Part shown: positions 20,801 to 28,290 of the stretch, piece after piece | How positions within the stretch are numbered: position 1 is the stretch's first letter | How the letters are laid out: the number at the start of each line of letters is the position of its first letter | From: Eukaryota sp. TZLM1-RC | Taxonomy: Eukaryota; Metamonada: BaSk clade | Assembly: GCA_040285825.1 (NCBI GenBank) | Contig: JAUPSS010000009.1 | Span: 558,001 to 622,000 of the forward strand | Direction: 5' to 3' | Length of the DNA: 64,000 nt | Position numbers and translations under genes: made by a program | Notes under the pieces: model-generated | What the model saw: the letters and a program-made list of their open reading frames with translations, nothing else | What the model was told of the DNA's origin: nothing | Databases searched by the model: none

Positions 20801-21342
20801 AACAACTGCCTGAAGTTAACAAACATAGGAACCCTTTTAATAAAGGTGACTTAGTTTTGCGATTAAAGACTAATGGTAAACTCCATGGTTGCTTCGCTGG
20901 CCCTTTTCTCGTTGAAGAAGTTAAATCCAATAAAAGTTTATTACTCAAGAATCTTGTCACTGGTTCGATGTCTACGGCAAGTATAAATCATTGTAAACTA
21001 TACCTTTCAGACTTCCCTAAAGAAGATCTTGATTGGCATAAGAATATTGCTGCTGGCGATATGGAAGAATCTGTTATCGTTAAAATTATAGATCACTTTG
21101 ATTACGTAGATTCGAACAATAATAAAGTTCCTTATTGTACCGCAGTTTGGTATGGCGGCGAGACTTCGTCTGTCCCAGTTGCTGACGTCAAAAGCAATGA
21201 GGCATATCAAACATATTTGCGCTCTATTAGTCCTCACACTATTAGGAAACGGAAGGTATCTTCTAATTCCAAATCTAAGACTAGTTCCCCTGCAGTCAGT
21301 ACTCGTAGCTCTCGTTCGAGATCTAAGAGAGGGAAAAGGTAG

Positions 21343-21478
21343 TGTTGTACTGTGGACAATTATTCTAGTACATTTATATTTATATAACATAGTTCACTGG
21401 TGATGGCCTTTATAAGGGCCGGTGAAATTCTAATAAATTATTCCTTATTCTTTGTTATCATATATGGATAAAGCATCA
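21343..21478 (+). repeat. 3' LTR of gypsy element
   Basis: The 136-bp repeat matches 13531-13666 with about four substitutions. It is preceded by a purine-rich tract (agagagggaaaagg), the likely polypurine tract for plus-strand priming, which also encodes the end of the integrase. AAGG follows immediately as the target duplication. Confidence 0.92.
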
Positions 21479-22435
21479 AAGGGCACTAAAAACGCCCCGT
21501 CGAAGACGTAGACATCCAGTCGAAATTTTACATGAAAGGCCCCTTATTGGCGTTGATCTAAAACAATCTAGATTATGTGGTTACTTCTTAAATGATAATC
21601 AATGTGGAGTTAACATAACAAAACCTTCACCCAGTAAACACTCTTCCAGCCGTTATTCTGTTCAAAAATTGAACCAGTATTTGAACCATTGGAATTTGGT
21701 CAGGAGGAAAGTGTATTTGGAAAGTAATCGCATCAAATGGAAATTAATTAAATTTGATAACCGCAAACGAAAAGAGAGACGGTTCCGAGAGAGTCTCAAC
21801 AAATTTCAAAGGCTGGCTGGACATCCTGAAAAACACTATCTTGCTGTGGGTTCTGCTAATTTCCCTTCTGTTTGCCGAAAAATCAATCGATATGGGTCAG
21901 CAAGGGCTTTCAGAAAATGGTTGTGTTATCAGAAGGACGTGAAACACTTGTCAACCAGTGAATTTAATACAAGCAAACTGTCTAGTTGTTGCATGGCCGA
22001 GACTATTCAAGCAGCCTCATGGCAGATGCGTAATTGTACTGAGTGTCAAATATATGACAGAGATACTTCCGCTGCAAAAAATATTCAAATTAAGAAGAAA
22101 GCGGAATTGTTACCGGAAAGATACATTTGCCCATATGCTCTGTTGAGAAGATGAATAGGGAACCTGAGCATACAGGAACAAAAACTTTGGAAAAACTGAT
22201 ATTTTTTTATTTATTTTTTCAATTTATTTTGAAAAACTTTTGAGATCGATCTACAAATAGCTAAGTAGCATTTGGTAGATCTACTTAGATAGATCAAGTC
22301 GCGAGCTTTGTTCTGCGGAAACAGTAGGTGTATTTAAGTGAGGTAGCCCATTGATGAAGATTATGATTGTCTTTGCTACATGTCTCTTACAGCCTGTGAG
22401 TAGACATTAAGAAAGTTGAAAACAGGAGTGAATTT
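21479..22435 (+). mobile_element. Fanzor-like (TnpB-related) element type B copy 1, 3' part with conserved non-coding tail
   Basis: This is the continuation of the element split by the gypsy. The coding part ends at 22154. From 22155 to about 22435 the sequence remains highly similar to the complement of 49992-50291 although it is non-coding, and then similarity stops abruptly. That marks the right end of the element. The shared tail includes gaggtag(c/t)ccattgatgaa, and finally cttacagcctgtgagtagac and ggagtgaattt. In TnpB, IS200/IS605 and Fanzor elements the guide RNA scaffold occupies this position, so the tail is a candidate guide RNA region. The right end lies 140 bp before the DNase II start codon on the same strand. 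Confidence 0.6.
21483..22154 (+). pseudogene. Fanzor-like type B RuvC nuclease domain, copy 1
   Basis: A single open frame of 223 codons follows the gypsy LTR. It begins with an arginine-rich stretch (PRRRRRHP), then RuvC-I (RPLIGVDLKQSRLCGYF, Asp in GVDL). A helical middle part follows (LVRRKVYLESNR, RKRKERRFRESLNKFQ), then LAVGSANFPS, the counterpart of the YGS/AFG strand before RuvC-II. RuvC-II lies in KHLSTSEFNTSKLSSCC (Glu), and a degenerate zinc ribbon in SSCC and CTEC. RuvC-III is YDRDTSAAKNIQ (Asp). The D-E-D triad is retained, unlike in copy B2. Fanzor and TnpB proteins are RNA-guided DNA endonucleases. Here the gypsy insertion separates this domain from the N-terminal lobe, so the protein is broken. 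Confidence 0.7.
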
Positions 22436-22575
22436 CACAGGGGAATGCATGATAAGGGAAATTTACAGCAGGTTGAACCATTTTGTCGTATAGTTATTTA
22501 TTGAAATAAATCATTTACAAAGAAGGGTTGAACCATTCTGTTTCACGCCTTTTCAACTTAAAAAGGGCATTTCCA

Positions 22576-23610
22576 ATGCTACGATTCAAAGCTTTCTTCG
22601 CATTTCTCCTCTTCTTACACATCGCAACAGCAATCACCTGTCGCAATGAGCGCAATCAACCTGTAGATTGGTTCTTTGTTTACAAATTGCCGATCATTCC
22701 TGGATATCGTCACTTGGATGATGGTTTTGGCTATGCATATTATGATTCTTCAATGAAGGACACACTGCTCACAGTGACAGACCGTAGCCTCAAGGACTCG
22801 ATGTCACTGTCTCACACGCTTGCCCCCATCTACACTAAACAGAAAGAAAACCTTGCCTTTGGAATGTACAATGATGATACCCCTTATGGAACTGCATCTT
22901 CTGGCTATGGTCATGTCAAGGGTGTTGTTGCCACTGACCAATCACATGGTTTCTGGCTGATTCACAGTACTCCTCGTTATCCATTCAACTCCACCGAAAC
23001 CTATGAATTCCCAGATTATGCCAAGATCTATGGACAATCTTTCCTCTGTGTTTCCATGCCGACCAAGGAGTTTAATAAGGTTGGAGTTGCTTTGAAGACA
23101 ATGAGACCCAAGCTTTACGAGACATTTGTTCCCTCTTATCTTTCTTCCAAACTCCCTTCATTGGTAGAAGCGTTTGAAGGGGAGTATGAGAACCTTGACA
23201 CGAGTAACGATTTAACAATGTTTTCTCTCAAAGGAATGTCTTTCAGGCACTTTAGTAAGTCTGCCAAATGGGGACGGTGTATTTACCATGATTTAATTTC
23301 TATTTCTTTAAAAGATGATTTATTTATTGAAAACTGGATGCGTCCATGGGTGGATTCATTCTGTAAACCAGAATATCAATATAACAACCTCAACATTAAA
23401 ACCATTGATTTTGGATCTGGTCGTTCTTTTGGTTATACCAAAGATCATTCGAAGTGGGCAATGACGCCTAACAACGATTGGGTTTGCATTGGTGATATGA
23501 ATCGAATGACGAGTCAGTACAAGAGAGGAGGAGGTTTTATGTGTTTTAGGTACAAGTCGTTATATACGGCAATGAAGAATGTTGTTTCAGAAGTTGATTC
23601 TTGTAATTGA
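22576..23610 (+). CDS. Deoxyribonuclease II (acid, lysosomal type)
   Basis: The 344-residue protein starts at the ATG at 22576 and has a signal peptide (LRFKAFFAFLLFLHIATA). DNase II is a divalent-cation-independent acid endonuclease of the phospholipase D fold that degrades DNA in lysosomes. Family blocks are all present: VDWFFVYKLP, GYAYYDSS, GHVKGVVATDQSHGFWLIHS with the first HxK, and DHSKWAM with the second HxK. GGGFMCFRYKS lies near the C-terminus. Both catalytic histidines are intact and the length is normal for the family. It probably digests DNA of engulfed prey. It is intronless. The type B element ends 140 bp upstream. Confidence 0.93.
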   Translation: MLRFKAFFAFLLFLHIATAITCRNERNQPVDWFFVYKLPIIPGYRHLDDGFGYAYYDSSMKDTLLTVTDRSLKDSMSLSHTLAPIYTKQKENLAFGMYNDDTPYGTASSGYGHVKGVVATDQSHGFWLIHSTPRYPFNSTETYEFPDYAKIYGQSFLCVSMPTKEFNKVGVALKTMRPKLYETFVPSYLSSKLPSLVEAFEGEYENLDTSNDLTMFSLKGMSFRHFSKSAKWGRCIYHDLISISLKDDLFIENWMRPWVDSFCKPEYQYNNLNIKTIDFGSGRSFGYTKDHSKWAMTPNNDWVCIGDMNRMTSQYKRGGGFMCFRYKSLYTAMKNVVSEVDSCN

Positions 23611-24085
23611 TCCTTAATAAATCAGTGAATTGTAATTGTAATTTTAGTTTGTTTTGAAATTGCTAAAACATAGTTGAGGATTTTTGTTTTATTTACAGAG
23701 CTTATAAAATTCAATTAAGCAGAAAACAATAATTTTTTAAGTTGAAATTCTAGTGTTACACTTAATTGAAGAGATTAAGTACTGAACTGATAGTACACAA
23801 TTCATCTGACTTGGAATTCTGCCAGTTTTAAATGTACATTAATCGAAACAATGGTCTAGCACTGCTTCAAAAATCACGGCAGCATGCAACTACTATGAGA
23901 GAAATTAATCAAACGAAAAGGGAAAAGAGATTAAGATAATGTGGTGAAAGTACATTTGTTGAAGAAAAAACAAAAAAAAAATAAAATATCCCTCAATGAT
24001 ATACCAGAAATTGGAAAAAAGATGCTCAATTTCAAAACGTTAAACAAATATTTACAAACAAAAAATACAAAAAAACTAAATAAAA
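23611..24085. other. Convergent intergenic region
   Basis: This is the gap between the convergent DNase II and Pds5 genes. It is AT-rich with several TAATAAA/TTTATT-type strings suited to 3' ends on both strands. A 63-codon lysine/asparagine-rich frame at 23941-24132 is of chance composition. Confidence 0.4.
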
Positions 24086-27000
24086 CTAATCACTTTCAAT
24101 CTCACTTCCAGAAATCTCCTCTGATGAACTAATTTCACAATAAGATTGACTGGAAGAAGCCCTTCGAGGTCGCCTTATCGGAGGGGTAACAGACGGTGTT
24201 GGTTTTCTTGTACAGTGATGGCTTGACGACCTAAAACCAGCGTCAGATTCTATATTTGATTTAACTTTCCGGGGCCTACCGGGTTTTTTTGGTGGATGAT
24301 TGATATTTTTTGGTATTTTTCTTGTTCTTTTAGTATTGGTCTTCCCTCGTATTATTGATGTAATTTCTGGTACAAATGATGGCTTGATTTTAGAGCTAAA
24401 TTCGGTATTCTCAACTCGAAATAATGCGGGAAGACTAGTGGAAATTTTCGAGCAGAGATCAAATTCAGGATAAAGTATTTTTAGCACAAATTCGAAAACT
24501 TCCGACGTTAAAGACAAGGAATTCGATGGTGAATCTCTAAGTAAATCTGTGGAAACCTTTAGTTTTTCTAGAATAAATTTAATTGCTCCTAAAAAATGAG
24601 AAAATTTGCTGCAATTTTTAAATTCCAATAAATTTTCGTAAAAACAACTAGCAATTCGAGCAGACGTCAGCACTTGATCTTTTTCAGAAAAATTCAGCAT
24701 GTCAAGAAAAGAACAATAAATAACCAAATTCGTGAAAATAAAAGAAACAATATCTTGAAATTTTTCAGTATTGGATACTTGAATTAAATTTGAAAAAATC
24801 TTTCGAACATTTGATTTGAAACAATCAAAATCATTGAAAAAACAGAGGCTCAAGATGACTGGTAAAAGGGTCAAAAACCGACTGCTGACGTTTACAATCA
24901 CGTGATCAAGGAAATATTTGCGTGCGAATTCCGCACTATCGAGTGCGCAGTAGATCAAAATATAAAGCTTTTCACGTGGTAAGGCTTCAAACAGTTTTAA
25001 ATTTTTGGAGAAGAGATCAACAAGAGCTCGCCCAGTTGTCATTCTGAGAGCGACACACTGAAAAGTATTAGAATTTCCCCCATCCAAATCACCTTTTCGA
25101 ACAATAATTCGTCTAAATAAATTCCAAATAGAATTGATATCAGATGGTTCGGAGTTTGAATCATTTAAAACCAAAAAATTGACAAAAATATCAACAGAAT
25201 TTTGAAATAAAGTGATTAATTGGTCATTTTCCAAATCATTAATGTTCTTTCCTTGGCTAATAATGGTCAACGTGTTTCCCAAAATTTGGTCCTTGTATTT
25301 GAGCATGAACTCAGGTAATTTTGACGAGAGAACATTAGAAAATGAGGCAAATTGGCTGAGAAAAAGAGAATCAGAATTGAAACTGGAATTAAAATGGTGA
25401 ATACCAGCCTCTAAAATTTTCACCATATTTAGTTTACACATGAAAGCTGTACAAGAAGAGATCAACGAGGGATCAGAGTCTTTGTTAGTCAAAGGTTTGG
25501 AAATTTGAGATAGTTGTTTCTTTTTCAAGTCATTTTGACCATCAATCACAATCCAGTCACGTGATAGTATGGCCAACTTAGTGGTAAGACAGTCAAAAAC
25601 AACATTTGATAGATTTACTGATTGAGAACTTCCTTTAAAATTGCGATCACGTGACAAGAGCTCAAAAAACCAATCAAAAGTGTCAAAATCAACTGAATTC
25701 TGAAGAAAATTGAAAATTAATTGATGATATTGATAAGGTGAAGTTCTTAAATATATTGAAGTTAATTTAGAACTAAAAAAAGGAAAATTCTTGTTATTAT
25801 TACAGAACTTCTTGACTTCACTAGTGAACTTTTTTAAATCCAAATCTCCCTTAATTAAAGCAGTAAATGAATTAATAAAAGAATCATTTTCTTTGAATTT
25901 AGAAATAAAATCCACAAAAGGTTCGAAATGACGATCTTTTTGAAAAAGCATCACATTGAGCAAAAAATCTTCAAACTTGGTGATAAACAAATCAGAATTG
26001 GTAATTGAAAGGATATTTAAAACCTTCTTCCTGTGTAGAGCTTGAGTTTCAATATAATTAGAGAAAACAAGTCTTAATTCAGGTGTAAGATTAGAAAAAT
26101 GTGACAAAACATTCGACAATTCCAATTTGAAAACTGCATTTAACAAATAATCAAGAATTGGCAAATATTGGTGAGAAGCACAATTAGAGAAAAGTTCAAC
26201 AATCAGACTTTCCTTGATAAAACTGGAAACTGCAAGACCATCACGTGATAAAAGGTCAGAAATGGACTCAATTGTGACCCTCGAAACTGACGTATCCTTG
26301 TCCCTTATTCGAGTTAACAAAACCTTCCAAAGTTCTTGAACTTCATTATTACCAGTAAAATGACAAATAATGGTAGACTTGGTTAACAACTTGTGACCAA
26401 CGCCAACTACATCAATTCTGATTCTATAACTTGAATCAGATGACGTGTTTGATATGAAATGAACAATATATTTCAAAAGAGAAAGAGAGTCATCTTGAAT
26501 AAAAAATGATTGGTTCTCATTTAGCCAATCAATAAAGAGGTCAATAATTACAATGATTGACTGTTTTTGACTGTTGCTGACCTCATCAAAAACAGAAAGA
26601 CAACCATTAATCAATTTGATTAGTGATTCGTGAATATCAAATTGTGCATAAACCACCAATACTTCCTTGACAATTACTTCCAATATACCAATCAAAAATT
26701 CTGATTTATGACCGGACGATGTCATCAAAAGGTCAAATATTAAGGAAACTACAGGATCTAATGATTGGGGACACAAAGAAGACGTTTTTTCTATCACAAA
26801 CATCAGATCATCATTGTCATCATCAAGATTGGCAACTGATTGGCTCAAAAGGTCAGAAATAGCTTGCCCAAACGAGACCACTAAACCTGCATTATGAGCT
26901 ACCACTTCAAACCCAAAATCAACTTTATTTTGACAAACACATCTTAAAAACAACTCTCCTAATGAAGGTGGTAGAGAAGAAAGTTCGGAAAGTACGTCAA

Positions 27001-27487
27001 AAGAGACACTGGTCAGATGACGTTTCACAGAAGGACATGTGGTGGGAAGAAGGAGAATTGATTGGAAAAGAGTGATGACGTCATCATGAGTGCAGAACGT
27101 GGCAAATAAGACAAAGATTTCAATAACTACCAAAGAATGGAGGAGGGATTTGGTGATGGTATAGAAGGGATGAGTTGGATCAGCTAGGTATCTGAACTGT
27201 TCAATGAAGTGGTTGATTATTAGAGAGAGTTGTTTAGAGTTGAATGGAGGGGCGGGAGCTGAGATACGGAGGATTTCAGAGAGAATAAGGGCTGTATAGA
27301 GGCGGACAGAGTCGTCATGTGAGTTGAGAAGAGATTTGGAGCAAAGGATAGGACAAAGAGGAGTTAAGGAAGAGAGTGTATCAGGGTCATCTTGTTGGAC
27401 CTCAGCAACGAAAGAATGAAGTTCCTGTAGTAGACTTGAGTCATTCTTGACTGACCGTTCAAGCTGACTGGGAGAAGGTAGTTTCAT
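24086..27487 (-). CDS. PDS5: Pds5-like sister-chromatid cohesion protein
   Basis: The 1133-residue intronless protein starts at the ATG at 27487. Its N-terminal HEAT region has the family signature: SLLNSHDDSVRLYTALILSE followed by ILRISAPAPPF, where human PDS5 reads KDKEVRLLVACCLAEILRIYAP. The rest is a long helical solenoid, as expected for a HEAT-repeat hook that binds cohesin (Scc1 with Wapl or sororin). The C-terminal ~100 residues are basic and disordered, with the AT-hook KKPGRPRKVK, arginine/proline clusters and an acidic serine end (SSSEEISGSEIESD). AT-hooks also occur in animal and plant Pds5, which fits DNA contact. It runs convergent with DNase II. Confidence 0.85.
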   Translation of the reverse strand: MKLPSPSQLERSVKNDSSLLQELHSFVAEVQQDDPDTLSSLTPLCPILCSKSLLNSHDDSVRLYTALILSEILRISAPAPPFNSKQLSLIINHFIEQFRYLADPTHPFYTITKSLLHSLVVIEIFVLFATFCTHDDVITLFQSILLLPTTCPSVKRHLTSVSFDVLSELSSLPPSLGELFLRCVCQNKVDFGFEVVAHNAGLVVSFGQAISDLLSQSVANLDDDNDDLMFVIEKTSSLCPQSLDPVVSLIFDLLMTSSGHKSEFLIGILEVIVKEVLVVYAQFDIHESLIKLINGCLSVFDEVSNSQKQSIIVIIDLFIDWLNENQSFFIQDDSLSLLKYIVHFISNTSSDSSYRIRIDVVGVGHKLLTKSTIICHFTGNNEVQELWKVLLTRIRDKDTSVSRVTIESISDLLSRDGLAVSSFIKESLIVELFSNCASHQYLPILDYLLNAVFKLELSNVLSHFSNLTPELRLVFSNYIETQALHRKKVLNILSITNSDLFITKFEDFLLNVMLFQKDRHFEPFVDFISKFKENDSFINSFTALIKGDLDLKKFTSEVKKFCNNNKNFPFFSSKLTSIYLRTSPYQYHQLIFNFLQNSVDFDTFDWFFELLSRDRNFKGSSQSVNLSNVVFDCLTTKLAILSRDWIVIDGQNDLKKKQLSQISKPLTNKDSDPSLISSCTAFMCKLNMVKILEAGIHHFNSSFNSDSLFLSQFASFSNVLSSKLPEFMLKYKDQILGNTLTIISQGKNINDLENDQLITLFQNSVDIFVNFLVLNDSNSEPSDINSIWNLFRRIIVRKGDLDGGNSNTFQCVALRMTTGRALVDLFSKNLKLFEALPREKLYILIYCALDSAEFARKYFLDHVIVNVSSRFLTLLPVILSLCFFNDFDCFKSNVRKIFSNLIQVSNTEKFQDIVSFIFTNLVIYCSFLDMLNFSEKDQVLTSARIASCFYENLLEFKNCSKFSHFLGAIKFILEKLKVSTDLLRDSPSNSLSLTSEVFEFVLKILYPEFDLCSKISTSLPALFRVENTEFSSKIKPSFVPEITSIIRGKTNTKRTRKIPKNINHPPKKPGRPRKVKSNIESDAGFRSSSHHCTRKPTPSVTPPIRRPRRASSSQSYCEISSSEEISGSEIESD

Positions 27488-27959
27488 TGTTGAAAATGTT
27501 ATTGATAGCAATGAGGAGGTACTCTTAACTCCAATGACCTTATTGGTGAATGGAGATTTTTCTACAATATAGTAAAAGATTGAGCAAAGTTAAAAATTCT
27601 TTTTGAACGACAATTCGTGGTAAAATTAAGTTGAAGTTAAATAATAGCCAAGTTGAAATTTTTAAATAACCAGTGAATTATTGGTCGAACAAAGGACCAA
27701 AATCCCCTGTCATTCGATGAATGGGGTTTTTAGTAGCTAGAAGTATAAGTAAAGGTTTTTGGTTGAGCATTAGATTGGAATTGTTCCAGGAATAAACTTG
27801 TATTATTGAAAATAGCAATGTTCTGATTCAACGCAGACAATTATTGTGCATACTTTGGATTTTGGATTTTTGGACTTTGGATTTGAGGCTCAAATGGCGC
27901 GGTTGAAACAAGAATGTTGTTGATATTTTTTTAATATTATTGAATATTTGTGTTGGGTT
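27488..27959. other. Divergent intergenic region
   Basis: This region lies between the divergent Pds5 gene and a LINE relic. No gene or clear motif is visible. The segment near 27710-27900 contains AT-rich and ttggattttggatttt-like simple repeats. Confidence 0.4.
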
Positions 27960-28115
27960 GGTGTTTAAAAAAGCAGCTTTTCAATACGGAATTAATACCA
28001 CTGATGGAGTCTCTTCAGCGATATTTGCTGCTGATGCATTATTTCGTCAAAATGAATCCAATGTTTGTATGTCATTGGATTTTAGTAATGCATTCATATA
28101 TGCAGCTCGGCTGTT
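27960..28115 (+). mobile_element. Short LINE reverse-transcriptase relic
   Basis: A frame reads AFQYGINTTDGVSSAIFAAD followed by FRQNESNVCMSLDFSNAF. This matches the reverse transcriptase finger/palm start of the relic at 52.85 kb (QHGIKTTDGVASAVFATD and CMLLDFSNAF). LDFSNAF carries the first catalytic aspartate of non-LTR reverse transcriptases. Only about 50 codons survive. It lies about 180 bp upstream of the SMCR8-like gene. Confidence 0.7.
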
Positions 28116-28290
28116 TTAAATAAAGATCTTCACTCATTGTTAATCTTCACTCAGCTCTTAATAAAAAATTCAAAAAAGTGTTGCAAGCTCAGTGTTTGAT
28201 GTTGATTGCTATTGGGAAGACATTGTCTTTCTCTCTTTGGTAAGATCTATTCTTATCTTAACCTATCACATCTCCCCTTGTCTTGCAACA

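Larger units (their letters stand above)
16216..21342 (+). pseudogene. pol: Gypsy Pol (zinc knuckle, PR, RT, RNase H, IN), disrupted
   Basis: Pol is entered in the frame one base back from the Gag stop. A CX2CX4HX4C knuckle (CNLCKTNKHPEEKC) lies at ~16252-16293. The protease starts near 16600 with EIDNGAAFLAL and is broken by a frame disruption and the LINE. It resumes at ~17815 and ends with CLIGRDLLQTLGL. Reverse transcriptase (~18330-18930) shows FIYIDDILIVA. RNase H (~19235-19600) shows SADASDVAVGGVI and FTDHRN, interrupted by TAA at 19489; a further TGA is at 19894. Integrase (19930-21342) has an H2C2 finger (HGHANVGH, CPACQK), the DD35E core (LNADTIG, HSDNG, NGLVERRH) and a GPF module (CFAGPFLVEEV). 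The tail contains CTAVWYGGETSSVPVADV, possibly a chromodomain, then a basic end. Confidence 0.9.
13531..21478 (+). mobile_element. Ty3/gypsy LTR retrotransposon, degenerate, with nested LINE
   Basis: The element spans two 136-bp LTRs with TG...CA ends and a 4-bp target duplication. Internal order is Gag, CCHC zinc knuckle, protease, reverse transcriptase, RNase H, integrase; this order, with integrase last, defines the Ty3/gypsy group. Four in-frame stops (14720, 15344, 19489, 19894), a 1-base frame disruption just before 16660 and a 1.13 kb LINE insertion inactivate it. The two LTRs differ at about four positions, so insertion is fairly recent. The element lies inside a Fanzor-like element. 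Removing the LINE leaves an element of ~6.8 kb. Confidence 0.92.

Noticed and set aside
21007-21390. 127-residue minus-strand frame over the gypsy 3' end
   Set aside because: It lies opposite the integrase tail and LTR and mirrors their codons, so it is a shadow.
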